Assembly (NCBI RefSeq): GCF_014946725.1
Contig: NZ_JACFXY010000003.1
Location: 350,163 to 414,162, forward strand
DNA: 64,000 bases
Reading direction: 5' to 3'
Origin: Mixta mediterraneensis
Lineage (GTDB): Bacteria > Pseudomonadota > Gammaproteobacteria > Enterobacterales > Enterobacteriaceae
Under the pieces are notes generated by a model that saw nothing but the letters and a program-made list of their open reading frames with translations, did no database searches and was not told the DNA's origin. A program made the translations under genes and the position numbers. Below, piece by piece: positions 41,095 to 51,738 of this stretch (position 1 is the stretch's first letter; every line of letters starts with the position of its first letter).

Positions 41095-41158
41095 ACTTTT
41101 TGCCGCTTTGCGACTCCAACCAGTTCCATCATTATGTATTTCGTTAACAGGAGTTTTC

Positions 41159-41776
41159 ATGAAAGCTGTTCGTTCCACGCTACTGATTGCCGCCGTTATG
41201 TTGAGCGGCTGCGCCAGTTCCGGCTCCGGTGCTAACAGCAGCCAGCAGGCAAGCTGGTGGAATCCGCTGAGTTATCACTGGTCTTCGGCATTACCGTGGA
41301 ACTGGTTTAGTTCTTCACTGACCGTCACCGGGCAAGGCGTCGGGGGGCTTACCGCGTCAACGCCTATGAATGAAAGCAGCATTAAAGAAGGATTAAAGGG
41401 GAATTATGACTTGCGTCAGGGGATGCGTGGTCAGAACGGTCAGGTTATCTCTTTCTGGCAGGCGCTGGATGACGATAAGGTGAAGCTGGTGATTTACGGG
41501 CAAACGCGCGTTGAGCGGATTGACGTGCTGGACAGCGACATTGTCAGCGCCGACGGTAGCAAAATCGGTGACGCCTTCAGCAACAAGTTCAGCAAAGCTT
41601 TTAACAACTGCACGCTGGCTTCTGGTCTGGATAGCCGGGATGTGGAATGCCATGCGCCAGGCAGTCAGCACTTGCGCTACGTCTACAGCGGTGAATGGCA
41701 TGGTCCAGAGGGTTTGATGCCATCCGATGACACCTTAAAGAGCTGGACGTTAAGCAAAATCATCTGGCAGCGTTAA
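41159..41776 (+). CDS. yfeY: Lipoprotein YfeY
   Basis: 205 residues with lipobox LSGC (Cys18 of MKAVRSTLLIAAVMLSGCAS). Matches the sigma-E-regulated lipoprotein YfeY (SWWNPLSYHWSSALPWNWFS). Function unknown, envelope. Preceded by AACAGGAG. Followed by a hairpin. Confidence 0.88.
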   Translation: MKAVRSTLLIAAVMLSGCASSGSGANSSQQASWWNPLSYHWSSALPWNWFSSSLTVTGQGVGGLTASTPMNESSIKEGLKGNYDLRQGMRGQNGQVISFWQALDDDKVKLVIYGQTRVERIDVLDSDIVSADGSKIGDAFSNKFSKAFNNCTLASGLDSRDVECHAPGSQHLRYVYSGEWHGPEGLMPSDDTLKSWTLSKIIWQR

Positions 41777-41785
41777 CTGTACACC

Positions 41786-41810
41786 GGGCTGGCACCAGGC
41801 CAGCCTTTGT
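41786..41810 (+). terminator. Terminator after yfeY
   Basis: GGCTGG-CACCAG-GCCAGCC followed by TTTGTCT just after the yfeY stop. Stem of six to seven pairs. Confidence 0.6.
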
Positions 41811-41906
41811 CTGATCTGCTCAGGCACAGGTTAACAATCCCTCTGCATCACTCCTTTCCCGCTATTCTCAATTTCCGCATAAACATTGCCGCTGTCTTAT
41901 GCTTTT

Positions 41907-41936
41907 TTCGACTTTGAAATCATCAAACGATATATA
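41907..41936 (+). promoter_or_regulatory. Possible cysP promoter
   Basis: TTCGAC (41907-41912) and TATATA (41931-41936) are 18 bp apart; the -35 is weak, as expected for a CysB-activated promoter. The surrounding A+T-rich 41880-41960 is where CysB sites would be; I cannot fix them. Confidence 0.35.
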
Positions 41937-42020
41937 AAACCGTTACAGGTTTTCCCTGAGATATAAATAAACTGGGCATATAGCGGAGGCGTTCCGCATC
42001 AAACTTTTTCAGGGTGCCAA

Positions 42021-43037
42021 ATGACTAGTAAAGCGATGAAAAAAATCGTTTGCGGTATCACGTTGTCACTGAGCCTGATGGGCGCAGCCAACGCAACTGA
42101 ACTGCTTAACAGCTCGTATGACGTGTCGCGTGAGCTGTTTGTTGCCCTGAACGCGCCTTTTGAAAAACAGTGGGATGCCAGCCATCCGAACGACAAGCTG
42201 ACGATCAAGATGTCACATGCGGGTTCATCCCGGCAGGCGTTAGCTATTCTGCAAGGTCTACGCGCCGATGTCGTGACGTATAACCAGGTGACAGACGTGC
42301 AGGTGCTGCATGACAAAGGCAACCTGATTCCAGCCGACTGGAAAAATCGTCTGCCCAATAACAGCTCACCCTTTTATTCCACCATGGCGTTTCTGGTACG
42401 TAAGGGTAATCCAAAGCAAATCCACGACTGGTCTGACTTAACGCGTAAAGACGTGAAGCTGGTTTTCCCCAATCCAAAAACCTCCGGTAATGGACGTTAT
42501 ACCTACCTGGCTGCATGGGGCGCAGCGAATAAAGCGAACGGCGGCGATAACGCCAAAACCGAAGCTTTTATGACGCAGTTTCTGAAAAACGTTGAGGTAT
42601 TTGATACCGGCGGACGCGGCGCAACCACGACCTTTGCCGAGCGCGGGCTGGGTGATGTGCTGATCAGTTTTGAATCTGAAGTGAATAACATTCGCAATCA
42701 ATACGGCAAAGACGCCTACCAGGTCGTCGTGCCAAAAACCGATATTCTGGCGGAGTTCCCGGTGGCGTGGATCGATAAAAATGTTGAGCACAATAACTCT
42801 GCGGACGCGGCCAAAGCCTATCTTCATTTCCTGTATACGCCAGCAGCACAAAAAATTATTACCGACTTTTACTATCGCGTGAACAATCCACAGCTGATGG
42901 CTGAACAAAAAGAACGCTTTCCGCAAACTGAACTGTTTCGCGTAGAGGAGACGTTCGGCGGCTGGGATAACGTGATGAAAACCCGCTTCGCCAGCGGCGG
43001 CGAGCTGGACAAACTGTTAGCGGCGGGGCGCGGATAA
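42021..43037 (+). CDS. cysP: Thiosulfate/sulfate-binding periplasmic protein CysP
   Basis: 338 residues with a signal peptide ([20 protein letters not shown]). Sulfate-binding protein family: [40 protein letters not shown]. It passes thiosulfate to CysT/CysW. First gene of a four-gene ABC operon; its stop overlaps the cysT start (TAATG). Induced by CysB under sulfur limitation in relatives. Confidence 0.94.
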   Translation: MTSKAMKKIVCGITLSLSLMGAANATELLNSSYDVSRELFVALNAPFEKQWDASHPNDKLTIKMSHAGSSRQALAILQGLRADVVTYNQVTDVQVLHDKGNLIPADWKNRLPNNSSPFYSTMAFLVRKGNPKQIHDWSDLTRKDVKLVFPNPKTSGNGRYTYLAAWGAANKANGGDNAKTEAFMTQFLKNVEVFDTGGRGATTTFAERGLGDVLISFESEVNNIRNQYGKDAYQVVVPKTDILAEFPVAWIDKNVEHNNSADAAKAYLHFLYTPAAQKIITDFYYRVNNPQLMAEQKERFPQTELFRVEETFGGWDNVMKTRFASGGELDKLLAAGRG

Positions 43038-43870
43038 TGTTTGCAGCCAGCCAAAAACGGGTTCTGCCCGGCTTCGGTCTCAGTCTTGGCACCAGTCTGC
43101 TGTTCACCTGTTTGGTTCTGCTGTTGCCCATCAGCGCAGTGATCATGCAGTTGTCGCAAATGACGCTGCAGCAATACTGGGATGTGATTACTAATCCACA
43201 GCTGATTGCTGCCTATGAAGTGACGCTGTTATCTGCGGGTGTGGCGTCACTGTTCAATACGGTGTTCGGTATGCTGATGGCATGGATTTTGACGCGCTAC
43301 CGTTTTCCGGGTCGCACCATTCTGGATGGTCTGATGGATTTGCCGTTTGCGCTGCCAACGGCAGTCGCGGGCTTAACCCTGGCCGGCCTGTTTTCGGTCA
43401 ACGGCTGGTACGGACAGTGGTTTGCCTATTTTGACATCAAAATCTCCTACACCTGGATAGGTATCGCCATCGCCATGGCTTTTACCAGCATCCCGTTTGT
43501 GGTGCGTACCGTGCAGCCGGTGCTGGAAGAGTTAGGACCGGAATATGAAGAAGCCGCACAGACGTTAGGCGCTACGCCATGGCAGAGCTTTCGCCGCGTG
43601 GTGCTACCGGAAGTCGCGCCCGCGTTACTGGCCGGAACGGCACTGTCGTTCACCCGCAGCCTGGGCGAGTTTGGCGCGGTAATCTTCATCGCCGGTAATA
43701 TCGCCTGGAAAACCGAAGTGACGTCACTGATGATTTTTGTTCGCCTGCAGGAGTTTGATTACCCGGCTGCCAGCGCTATCGCGTCGGTGATTCTGGCTGC
43801 ATCGCTGCTGTTACTGTTCGCTATCAATACATTGCAGAGCCGCTTTGGTCGTCGCCTGGGAGGCCATTAA
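43037..43870 (+). CDS. cysT: Sulfate/thiosulfate permease CysT (CysU)
   Basis: 277 residues, six hydrophobic segments of an ABC permease with the EAA loop (EYEEAAQTLGATPWQSFRRV). Forms the channel with CysW. Overlaps both neighbours by 1 nt. Confidence 0.94.
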   Translation: MFAASQKRVLPGFGLSLGTSLLFTCLVLLLPISAVIMQLSQMTLQQYWDVITNPQLIAAYEVTLLSAGVASLFNTVFGMLMAWILTRYRFPGRTILDGLMDLPFALPTAVAGLTLAGLFSVNGWYGQWFAYFDIKISYTWIGIAIAMAFTSIPFVVRTVQPVLEELGPEYEEAAQTLGATPWQSFRRVVLPEVAPALLAGTALSFTRSLGEFGAVIFIAGNIAWKTEVTSLMIFVRLQEFDYPAASAIASVILAASLLLLFAINTLQSRFGRRLGGH

Positions 43871-44745
43871 TGGCAGAGATTTCGCAACTTAATCATGCTG
43901 CCCGCCAGCCGGTAAACTGGGGTAAATGGCTATTAATTGGCATTGGAGCATTGGTTTCAATTCTGCTGCTGGTGGTGCCAATGGCATCCATCTTCTATGA
44001 GGCGCTCCATCAGGGATTAGGCCTGACCTTCAGCAATCTGACCGACAGCGATATGCTGCACGCGATTTGGCTGACCGTTCTGGTGGCGCTGATTACCGTG
44101 CCGGTTAACCTGGTATTCGGTACGCTGCTGGCCTGGCTGGTGACACGCTTTACCTTCCCTGGCCGTCAGTTGCTGTTGACGATGTTTGATATTCCTTTTG
44201 CTGTTTCGCCGGTAGTGGCGGGGGTGGTGTATTTGCTGTTCTGGGGCGTTAACGGCCCGGCAGGCGGCTGGCTGGATGCGCATAACATCCAGATCATGTT
44301 CTCCTGGCCCGGCATGGTGCTGGCGACGGTATTTGTGACGTGTCCATTTGTGGTGCGTGAGCTGGTGCCAGTGATGCTGAGCCAGGGCAGTCATGAAGAC
44401 GAAGCCGCAGTGCTTTTGGGTGCATCCGGCTGGCAGATGTTCCGCCGCGTGACGCTGCCGAACATTCGCTGGGCCATGTTATATGGCGTGGTACTCACTA
44501 ATGCGCGTGCCATTGGGGAGTTTGGTGCGGTCTCGGTGGTTTCGGGATCGATCCGTGGCGAAACCTACACCTTGCCACTTCAGGTTGAATTACTGCATCA
44601 GGACTACAACACCGTTGGCGCGTTTACCGCTGCCGCATTGCTGACCCTGATGGCGATAGTGACACTGTTTCTGAAAAGCATTGTGCAATGGCGTTTAGAG
44701 CAACAGCACAAGCGCTTGCAACAGGAGGAAAATCATGAGCATTGA
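43870..44745 (+). CDS. cysW: Sulfate/thiosulfate permease CysW
   Basis: 291 residues, ABC permease with the EAA-type loop ([20 protein letters not shown]). Partner of CysT. Overlaps cysA by 11 nt (ATGAGCATTGA). Confidence 0.94.
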   Translation: MAEISQLNHAARQPVNWGKWLLIGIGALVSILLLVVPMASIFYEALHQGLGLTFSNLTDSDMLHAIWLTVLVALITVPVNLVFGTLLAWLVTRFTFPGRQLLLTMFDIPFAVSPVVAGVVYLLFWGVNGPAGGWLDAHNIQIMFSWPGMVLATVFVTCPFVVRELVPVMLSQGSHEDEAAVLLGASGWQMFRRVTLPNIRWAMLYGVVLTNARAIGEFGAVSVVSGSIRGETYTLPLQVELLHQDYNTVGAFTAAALLTLMAIVTLFLKSIVQWRLEQQHKRLQQEENHEH

Positions 44746-45823
44746 GATTAACCAGATCAATAAATCATTTGGTCGCACATCGGTACTGAATAACCTCTCT
44801 TTAGATATTCCTTCTGGCCAAATGGTGGCGCTGCTGGGGCCGTCCGGTTCAGGTAAAACCACGCTGCTGCGTATTATTGCCGGGCTGGAACATCAAAACA
44901 GCGGACAGATTCGTTTTCACAATAAAGATGTCAGTACCCTGCATGCGCGCGATCGTCAGGTTGGATTTGTGTTCCAGCACTATGCGCTGTTCCGGCATAT
45001 GACAGTGTTTGACAATATCGCTTTTGGCTTGAGCGTGTTGCCACGCCGTGAGCGTCCGTCGTCTGCTGAGATTAAACAACGCGTGACGCGTTTACTGGAG
45101 ATGGTGCAACTGTCCCATCTGGCGAACCGTTTTCCGGCTCAGCTTTCAGGCGGACAAAAACAGCGCGTGGCGCTGGCGCGTGCCTTAGCCGTTGAGCCAC
45201 AAATCCTGTTACTTGATGAACCGTTCGGCGCGCTGGATGCGCAGGTGCGTAAAGAGCTGCGTCGCTGGCTGCGCCAGCTGCATGAAGAGTTAAAATTCAC
45301 CAGCGTGTTCGTTACTCACGATCAGGAAGAGGCGATGGAAGTCGCTGACCGCGTGGTCGTGATGAGCCAAGGCAATATAGAGCAGGTTGGCACACCAGAC
45401 GATGTATGGCGCGATCCTGCCACCCGTTTCGTACTGGAGTTCCTCGGCGAAGTAAACCGTTTCGATGGCGAAGTGCGCGGTTCACAATTCTACGTCGGTG
45501 CCCATCACTGGCCGCTGAATTATACGCCAGCACTTCAGGGTAACGTCGATCTGTTCCTGCGCCCCTGGGAACTTGATGTATCACGCCAGAGCAGCCTTGA
45601 AACGCCGCTGCCCGTCCAGATTATGGAAGTCAGCCCGCGCGGTCACTTCTGGCAACTGGTTGTGCAGCCGAGTGGCTGGCAGAGCGAGCCATTCTCGCTG
45701 GTATTTGAAGGTGATCAGTCTGCACCGGTTCGCGGCGAGCGACTGTTTGTCGGTTTGCAGCAGGCGCGCCTCTATCAGGGGGCCCAGCCATTACGCGCTG
45801 TTGCCTTTGCTGAAAGCGCCTGA
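44735..45823 (+). CDS. cysA: Sulfate/thiosulfate import ATPase CysA
   Basis: 362 residues. Walker A GPSGSGKT is at 35-42, the Q-loop at VFQHYALF, signature [15 protein letters not shown], Walker [13 protein letters not shown], then a TOBE-like C-terminal domain. Drives CysTW uptake. Confidence 0.95.
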   Translation: MSIEINQINKSFGRTSVLNNLSLDIPSGQMVALLGPSGSGKTTLLRIIAGLEHQNSGQIRFHNKDVSTLHARDRQVGFVFQHYALFRHMTVFDNIAFGLSVLPRRERPSSAEIKQRVTRLLEMVQLSHLANRFPAQLSGGQKQRVALARALAVEPQILLLDEPFGALDAQVRKELRRWLRQLHEELKFTSVFVTHDQEEAMEVADRVVVMSQGNIEQVGTPDDVWRDPATRFVLEFLGEVNRFDGEVRGSQFYVGAHHWPLNYTPALQGNVDLFLRPWELDVSRQSSLETPLPVQIMEVSPRGHFWQLVVQPSGWQSEPFSLVFEGDQSAPVRGERLFVGLQQARLYQGAQPLRAVAFAESA

Positions 45824-45839
45824 TATTTTTTTTCAATAC

Positions 45840-45869
45840 AGGGCGGGAGAAGATCCCGCCCTTTTTTTG
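45840..45869 (+). terminator. Terminator after cysA
   Basis: AGGGCGGGA-GAAGA-TCCCGCCCT followed by TTTTTT. Strong stem; cysM would need its own promoter or read-through. Confidence 0.85.
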
Positions 45870-45897
45870 CCTCGCCTTTTCTTAATTTGCACCGGGA

Positions 45898-46785
45898 ATG
45901 AAAGTGACGACTCTCGAACACACCATCGGCAATACGCCGCTGATTAAACTACAGCGTCTGACGCCCGCTAACGGCAGCGAAGTCTTGCTCAAGCTGGAAG
46001 GGAATAATCCGGCCGGTTCAGTTAAGGATCGTGCCGCCTGGTCGATGATTAATCAGGCCGAGCTGCGTGGTGACATCAAACCTGGCGATCAACTTATTGA
46101 AGCAACCAGCGGCAATACGGGCATTGCGCTGGCGATGATCGCTGCGATGAAAGGCTATCGTCTGCGTTTGTTGATGCCCGAAAACATGAGTCAGGAACGG
46201 CAGGATGCAATGCGGGCTTACGGCGCCGAGCTGGTACTGTTGAGTCGCGAGCAGGGCATGGAAGGCGCACGAGATTTGGCACAGGAGATGGCGGCGCGTG
46301 GAGAAGGGCTGGTGCTTGATCAGTTCAACAATCCCGATAATCCGTTAGGTCATTATCAAACCACCGGGCCGGAATTGTGGCAGCAATCCAGTCAGCGCAT
46401 GACCCATTTTGTTTCCAGCATGGGCACCACGGGCACCATCACTGGCGTCGGACGCTACCTCAAAGAGCAGAAAACCGGGGTAAAAGTCATAGGGTTGCAG
46501 CCGAGCGAAGGCAGCAATATCCCTGGCATTCGTCGCTGGTCGCTGGCGTACCTGCCAGGGATTTATCGTCCTGATTTGGTCGATGATGTGATGGATATGT
46601 CGCAACAGGAAGCGGAGGACACCATGCGCAAGCTGGCGAAAAAAGAAGGCATTTTCTGTGGCGTGAGTTCGGGTGGCGCCGTTGCTGGCGCATTACGCAT
46701 CGCTGCTGCGCATCCCGGTAGCGTGGTCGTCGCTATCATCTGCGATCGCGGCGATCGCTACCTTTCAACCGGCATTTATCAATAA
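45898..46785 (+). CDS. cysM: Cysteine synthase B
   Basis: 295 residues. The PLP lysine is in NPAGSVKDRAA, the phosphate-binding loop in [10 protein letters not shown]. CysM can use O-acetylserine with sulfide or thiosulfate. The nearby cysK is frameshifted, so this may be the only working cysteine synthase in this stretch. Confidence 0.94.
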   Translation: MKVTTLEHTIGNTPLIKLQRLTPANGSEVLLKLEGNNPAGSVKDRAAWSMINQAELRGDIKPGDQLIEATSGNTGIALAMIAAMKGYRLRLLMPENMSQERQDAMRAYGAELVLLSREQGMEGARDLAQEMAARGEGLVLDQFNNPDNPLGHYQTTGPELWQQSSQRMTHFVSSMGTTGTITGVGRYLKEQKTGVKVIGLQPSEGSNIPGIRRWSLAYLPGIYRPDLVDDVMDMSQQEAEDTMRKLAKKEGIFCGVSSGGAVAGALRIAAAHPGSVVVAIICDRGDRYLSTGIYQ

Positions 46786-46798
46786 TTCTCCTGTCCTG

Positions 46799-46841
46799 AA
46801 AGGCTTGTTCGCACCCTGCTGGTGCTGACAGGCCTTTTTTG
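46799..46841 (+). terminator. Terminator after cysM
   Basis: AAGGCTTGTTCGCACC-CTGCT-GGTGCTGACAGGCC, an imperfect long stem, followed by TTTTTT. Confidence 0.8.
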
Positions 46842-46956
46842 TCTATAGTCAGCCTGAGAAATTTCTGGCGCCGATTCTGTAAGGATCGCGTAAAACCGGC
46901 TGCGTCCGAGGCTGGCTCAGGACAGAATAGCCGCAATTTTGTACGAGAAGATGAAC

Positions 46957-47637
46957 ATGAAAATCCTGCTGGTTGATGACGATTTAGAACTGGGTACGAT
47001 GTTAAGCCAATACCTGATTGCGGAAGGCTTTGATGCACAACTGGTTTTAACCGGGAGCGCGGGCATTGAAGGCGCGCTTTCTGGACAATATATGGCAATG
47101 ATTCTCGACATCATGCTACCAGACATGAGTGGCATTGATGTATTACGCCAGGTTCGCCAGAACAGCCGTTTGCCGGTGATCATGCTGACGGCCAAAGGCG
47201 ATAATATTGATCGTGTTATCGGCCTGGAAATGGGCGCTGACGATTATGTGCCGAAACCGTGCTATCCACGTGAACTGGTGGCCCGTCTGCGTGCGGTACT
47301 GCGCCGCTTTGAAGAACAAGCGCCACTGCCCGATAAGAAAGAGCTGCTACGCTGGGGCGAACTGACGCTAAATCCTGCTACCCGTATCACCGAATGGCAG
47401 GGTAAAGTCTTTGATCTTACCGCTTCAGAATTCAATCTGCTCGATCTGCTGCTGCGTGCGCCGGACCGTGTGGTATCAAAGGATGAGCTGTCAGAGAAGG
47501 GGTTGGGACGGCCACGGGAAGCCTACGATCGTAGCGTAGATGTGCACATCAGTAATATTCGACAGAAATTAAGCGCGTTGACGGCCGAAAGCGTCAATAT
47601 TGAAACGGTACGCAGCATCGGCTATCGCATTCGATGA
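46957..47637 (+). CDS. OmpR/CpxR-family response regulator
   Basis: 226 residues from MKILLVDDDLELG (another ATG lies 6 nt upstream). The receiver has the acidic DDD, phosphoacceptor Asp51 (MILDIMLPDMSG) and Lys in VIMLTAKGD; a winged-helix output follows (FDLTASEFNLLDLLLRAPDR). Closest in look to CpxR. No equivalent at this locus in E. coli. Coupled to its kinase (ATGA). Confidence 0.88.
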   Translation: MKILLVDDDLELGTMLSQYLIAEGFDAQLVLTGSAGIEGALSGQYMAMILDIMLPDMSGIDVLRQVRQNSRLPVIMLTAKGDNIDRVIGLEMGADDYVPKPCYPRELVARLRAVLRRFEEQAPLPDKKELLRWGELTLNPATRITEWQGKVFDLTASEFNLLDLLLRAPDRVVSKDELSEKGLGRPREAYDRSVDVHISNIRQKLSALTAESVNIETVRSIGYRIR

Positions 47638-48980
47638 AATATAGCTATCGCGGACGGATGTTCTGGAAGATCCTTATCGGCTTTTTGGTCGTGTTCGTTA
47701 TTATTAGTCAGTTGATTTGGCTGGGTTTTACCCTCGCTGGTAAACGCCATGAGCCGCCAGAAATTGTTGCTATCCGCCGTATTGTGAATTTACAAATGGC
47801 ATCTGCGGTTTCAGTGCTGGAGCGCGGCGGGCTGGGCTCGCTGGATGACATGATGGCTGACTGGGAACCCAACGATCGCCAGTTTTTCAAAATCATTCAG
47901 CATAACAGGCCGATAAAAGGTGAAGTGCTGCCGGAAGGATTTAATCCGCCTTTCGAAGGCCATGTCCCTGACGTGATTGTGCGATGGGTAAAAGGGGCGG
48001 ATGGTAAGCAGTACGAGCTGCGCTATGACGTCAAAGGGATGCGCGAGGACAGCCGAATGGACGGGCCGCGCGACTTTCTGAATATCCCAGAGCCCCTGTT
48101 TATTTTTGCCGGTTCGGTGGGGCTGCTGTTCAGTTTTCTGCTGGCGTGGAACCTGACGCGGCCAATGCGCCAGCTACGCGAAGGCTTTTCTCGCGTTGCT
48201 GATGGAGATTTAAGCGTTCGGCTTTATCCTGTAATGCGTAAACGCCACGATGAGCTCTCTACCGTGGCGCAAGCGTTTGATGCGATGGTCGAGCGGCTGG
48301 ATACGCTGGTACGCGCCCGCGAAGAACTGTTGCACGACATTTCTCATGAGCTGCGCTCGCCGCTGGCGCGTTTGCAGCTGGCAACCGGCCTGGCACGACA
48401 AACCCCTGAAAGCGTCCATGCTTCGCTGGACCGCATCGACGAAGAAGCGCGACGACTGGATAAGATGATCGGCGAATTGCTTACGTTGTCGCGTGCCGAG
48501 CACGAAAGCATGCCAGATGAGCAATACTTTGATCTGACGGGCCTGCTGCATGCGGTGGTTACCGATGTGCGTTATGAGGCACAGATCCCTGGAGTGAAAG
48601 TCGATTTTCATGTTGATGAAAGTGCGGATTATACCGTGCGCGGCAATGCGGAGTTGATTCGTCGCGGCGTTGAAAATGTGCTGCGCAATGCGCTGCGTTT
48701 TTCACTGAAAGGGCAACACATCCAGGTGCGATTGCAGGCAGAAGATCAGTGGCTGGCGATCCGCGTACGCGATCAGGGACCGGGCGTTGATGAAGAAAAA
48801 CTCTCCAGTATTTTTGATCCCTTCGTAAGGGTGAAATCGCCGCTGTTGGGCAAGGGTTATGGTTTGGGGCTGGCAATTGTGCGCAAAGTGGTATTAGCGC
48901 ACCATGGCGAAATTAAAGCTGTAAACCTGCCAGAGGGGGGGCTGGAACTGACCATTCGCTTGCCTCGCTGGCAGCCGTAA
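47634..48980 (+). CDS. Sensor histidine kinase (CpxA-like)
   Basis: 448 residues. Transmembrane helix 1 at about 12-34 and helix 2 at about 154-173 enclose a periplasmic sensor of about 120 residues. Then come HAMP (LTRPMRQLREGFSRVADGDL), HisKA with phospho-His238 (LLHDISHELRSPLARLQLAT) and HATPase (NVLRNALRFS; GPGVDEEKLSSIFDPF; GYGLGLAIVRK). Signal unknown. Forms a pair with the regulator upstream. Confidence 0.9.
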   Translation: MKYSYRGRMFWKILIGFLVVFVIISQLIWLGFTLAGKRHEPPEIVAIRRIVNLQMASAVSVLERGGLGSLDDMMADWEPNDRQFFKIIQHNRPIKGEVLPEGFNPPFEGHVPDVIVRWVKGADGKQYELRYDVKGMREDSRMDGPRDFLNIPEPLFIFAGSVGLLFSFLLAWNLTRPMRQLREGFSRVADGDLSVRLYPVMRKRHDELSTVAQAFDAMVERLDTLVRAREELLHDISHELRSPLARLQLATGLARQTPESVHASLDRIDEEARRLDKMIGELLTLSRAEHESMPDEQYFDLTGLLHAVVTDVRYEAQIPGVKVDFHVDESADYTVRGNAELIRRGVENVLRNALRFSLKGQHIQVRLQAEDQWLAIRVRDQGPGVDEEKLSSIFDPFVRVKSPLLGKGYGLGLAIVRKVVLAHHGEIKAVNLPEGGLELTIRLPRWQP

Positions 48981-49008
48981 TAAGGCACAGGTTGATTTTA
49001 GATAGCAA

Positions 49009-49037
49009 CAAAAACGGCACCCGAAGGTGCCGTTTTT
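49009..49037. terminator. Bidirectional terminator between kinase gene and crr
   Basis: AAAAACGGCACC-CGAA-GGTGCCGTTTTT, U-rich on both strands, serves the two convergent operons. Confidence 0.88.
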
Positions 49038-49050
49038 TATCTGATGTCAT

Positions 49051-49551
49051 TTACTTTTTGATGCGAATCACCGGGGTTTCCCCGACGGTGACCTGGCCAG
49101 ACAGCTTGGTCAAATCCTTGATCTCATCCATGTTGGAGATGACAACTGGCGTCAGGGTTGATTTTGCTTTCTCTTCCAGCAACGGTAAATCGAACTCGAT
49201 AACCACATCGCCTTTCTTGACCTTCTGGCCTTCTTCAGCGATACGTTTGAAACCTTCACCTTTCAATTCAACCGTGTCGATGCCGAAGTGAACAAACAGC
49301 TCAATACCGTTATCAGATTCAATTGAAAAAGCGTGGTTGGTTTCAAAAATTTTGCCGATGGTGCCATCTACCGGTGCAACCATTTTGTTGCCGTTTGGTT
49401 TGATAGCGATGCCGTCACCAACAATTTTTTCTGCAAACACCACATCTGGTACGTCTTCAATGTTCACGATTTCGCCTGACAGAGGCGCGACGATGTCAAT
49501 TGTCCCTGAGCTATCTGTTTTTTCGCCAAAAAGTTTAGAAAACAAACCCAT
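49051..49551 (-). CDS. crr: PTS glucose-specific EIIA (Crr)
   Basis: 166 residues (E. coli 169). Active His in [11 protein letters not shown] and the helper His in [10 protein letters not shown] are present. Carries phosphate from HPr to sugar permeases and controls adenylate cyclase and inducer exclusion. Last gene of the pts operon. Confidence 0.95.
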   Translation of the reverse strand: MGLFSKLFGEKTDSSGTIDIVAPLSGEIVNIEDVPDVVFAEKIVGDGIAIKPNGNKMVAPVDGTIGKIFETNHAFSIESDNGIELFVHFGIDTVELKGEGFKRIAEEGQKVKKGDVVIEFDLPLLEEKAKSTLTPVVISNMDEIKDLTKLSGQVTVGETPVIRIKK

Positions 49552-49593
49552 GATCTTCTCCTAAGCAGTAATTTGGGGCCAGCATTTCGCGGA

Positions 49594-51321
49594 TCAACAG
49601 AGCGTTTTTTCTTTGATGAACTTGTTAACCAGGTTCATTAAATCTTCCGCTGTAGGTTGGGCCAGAGCCTGCTCTGCCAACTCCTTCGCATCTTCGAAAC
49701 GAGTATTGCGAATGATTTTCTTGATGCTTGGGATAGAAATGGCACTCATGCTGAATTCGTCCAGCCCCATTCCCAGTAACAGTAGTGTAGCACGTTCGTC
49801 ACCCGCCAGCTCACCACACATGCCTGTCCACTTGCCTTCAGCATGAGAAGCATCAATGACTTGCTTGATCAAACCCAACACCGACGGTGTCATTGGGTTA
49901 TACAGGTGCGAAATTAAATCATTACCACGATCAACCGCCAGAGTATACTGCGTCAGATCATTTGTCCCAATACTGAAGAAATCAACTTCTTTCGCCAGAT
50001 GACGCGCGATAACGGCAGAAGCGGGCGTTTCTACCATAATGCCGACTTCAATTGACTCATCAAAGGCTTTGCCTTCTTCACGCAGTTGCGCTTTCAGCAT
50101 CTCCAGTTCTGCCTTCAGGCTGCGTACTTCTTCAACCGAAATGATCATCGGGAACATGATGCGCAGTTTGCCAAAGGAGGAGGCGCGTAAGATGGCGCGC
50201 AGCTGAGCATGAAGAATTTCTTTACGATCCATGGCGATACGAATCGCACGCCAGCCGAGGAAAGGATTTTCCTCTTTTGGCAGGTTCATGTAAGGCAGGT
50301 CTTTATCGCCGCCGATGTCCATCGTACGTACGATAACCGCCTGGGAACCCATGCCTTCCGCTACGGCTTTATAAGCCTGGAACTGTTCTTCTTCGGTGGG
50401 TAGTGAGTCACGGTCCATAAACAGGAATTCAGTACGGTATAAGCCCACGCCTTCCGCGCCGTTACGTTCAGCCCCGGCAATATCGCGTACTGTGCCGATA
50501 TTGGCGCACACTTCAACCTGATGACCATCCAGCGTAATAGCGGGTAAATCCTTCAGCTTGGCTAATTCATGTTTCTCGGACAGATATTGCGTCTGTACCG
50601 CTTTTAGTTCTTCCTGTTTTTCCTCGCTCGGATTGACGTAGATAGTGTTATTTACCCCATCAATAATCAGGAAATCGCCGTTTTTAACAGAAGCAGTAAC
50701 GTTACCAGTACCGACAATGGCGGGGATCTCAAGTGAACGCGCCATAATTGAGGTATGGGAAGTCCGTCCACCCAGATCGGTGATAAAACCCAGCACCTTT
50801 TTCAGATTCAGCTGGGCGGTTTCTGACGGCGTTAAATCTTTTGCTACCAGAATGGATTCTTCCTGAATCGCGCTCAGATCAACAATATGTAAACCTAAGA
50901 TGTTTTGCAGCAAACGTTTACCGATGTCACGCACATCTGCGGCACGCTCTTTCAGATATTCGTCATCCAGCTCTTCTAACGCTTTCGCCTGGCCATCAAT
51001 CACAGAATACGCGGCAGCATCTGCGCTGGCATGCTCTTTCTTGATCAGGTCAATGATTTCCTGTTCTAACTCTTCGTCTTCCAGCAACATGATGTGGCCT
51101 TCGAAGATGGCAGCTTTCTCTTCACCGAGGGATTCACCCGCTTTGACTCGAATAGCTTCCAGTTGAAGGGCCGCTTTACTGCGGCCATCGAGGAAGCGCT
51201 GAACTTCCTGCTCAACCTGGTCATCAGAAATCTTTTTGCGGTTGATGACGATCTCATCTTCTTTCAGCAGCAGAGCTTTGCCGAAAGCGATACCTGGTGA
51301 TGCTAAAATGCCTGAAATCAT
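49594..51321 (-). CDS. ptsI: PTS enzyme I
   Basis: 575 residues, the E. coli length. The phospho-His is in [18 protein letters not shown], and the PEP-binding part has [13 protein letters not shown] and the Cys in [10 protein letters not shown]. It takes phosphate from PEP and passes it to HPr. 42 nt before crr. Confidence 0.96.
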   Translation of the reverse strand: MISGILASPGIAFGKALLLKEDEIVINRKKISDDQVEQEVQRFLDGRSKAALQLEAIRVKAGESLGEEKAAIFEGHIMLLEDEELEQEIIDLIKKEHASADAAAYSVIDGQAKALEELDDEYLKERAADVRDIGKRLLQNILGLHIVDLSAIQEESILVAKDLTPSETAQLNLKKVLGFITDLGGRTSHTSIMARSLEIPAIVGTGNVTASVKNGDFLIIDGVNNTIYVNPSEEKQEELKAVQTQYLSEKHELAKLKDLPAITLDGHQVEVCANIGTVRDIAGAERNGAEGVGLYRTEFLFMDRDSLPTEEEQFQAYKAVAEGMGSQAVIVRTMDIGGDKDLPYMNLPKEENPFLGWRAIRIAMDRKEILHAQLRAILRASSFGKLRIMFPMIISVEEVRSLKAELEMLKAQLREEGKAFDESIEVGIMVETPASAVIARHLAKEVDFFSIGTNDLTQYTLAVDRGNDLISHLYNPMTPSVLGLIKQVIDASHAEGKWTGMCGELAGDERATLLLLGMGLDEFSMSAISIPSIKKIIRNTRFEDAKELAEQALAQPTAEDLMNLVNKFIKEKTLC

Positions 51322-51400
51322 AACCTTACCTTTTTATCACGATGGCTGATTGACTCTTTGCGATGCCATTGTCTCGGGACACGTACTCTACGGAAACAAT

Positions 51401-51423
51401 ATCGCGGACAGATTGTCCGCGAT
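51401..51423. other. Perfect hairpin in the ptsH-ptsI gap
   Basis: ATCGCGGACA-GAT-TGTCCGCGAT, ten perfect pairs, in a 159-bp gap where E. coli has about 45 bp. No U-run follows on the minus strand (ATTGTTTCC), so partial processing or stability control is likelier than strong termination. Confidence 0.6.
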
Positions 51424-51480
51424 CAAGGTGCTTGCACCCAATGGCGCAGAGGAGTCAGTTGTCTGAAAGCGAAGTGGAGA

Positions 51481-51738
51481 TTACTCCAGTTCAGCCATCA
51501 GTTTAACCAGATGTTCAACGGCTTTCTGTTCGTCTTCACCTTCCGCAGAAAGTGTCACAACGGTGCCCTGAGTCAGACCTAATGTCTGAAGTTTGAACAG
51601 GCTTTTTGCGCTTGCTGATTTACCGTTAGAGGTCACGGTGATTTCTGACTGGAAAGCTTTGGCTTCTTTTACAAATTGCGCAGCTGGGCGAGTGTGCAGA
51701 CCGTTTGGTGCGGTAATGGTAACTTCTTGCTGGAACAT
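51481..51738 (-). CDS. ptsH: PTS phosphocarrier HPr
   Basis: 85 residues. Active His15 in [14 protein letters not shown] and Ser46 region [16 protein letters not shown]. Central PTS phosphate carrier. First gene of the pts operon. Confidence 0.96.
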   Translation of the reverse strand: MFQQEVTITAPNGLHTRPAAQFVKEAKAFQSEITVTSNGKSASAKSLFKLQTLGLTQGTVVTLSAEGEDEQKAVEHLVKLMAELE

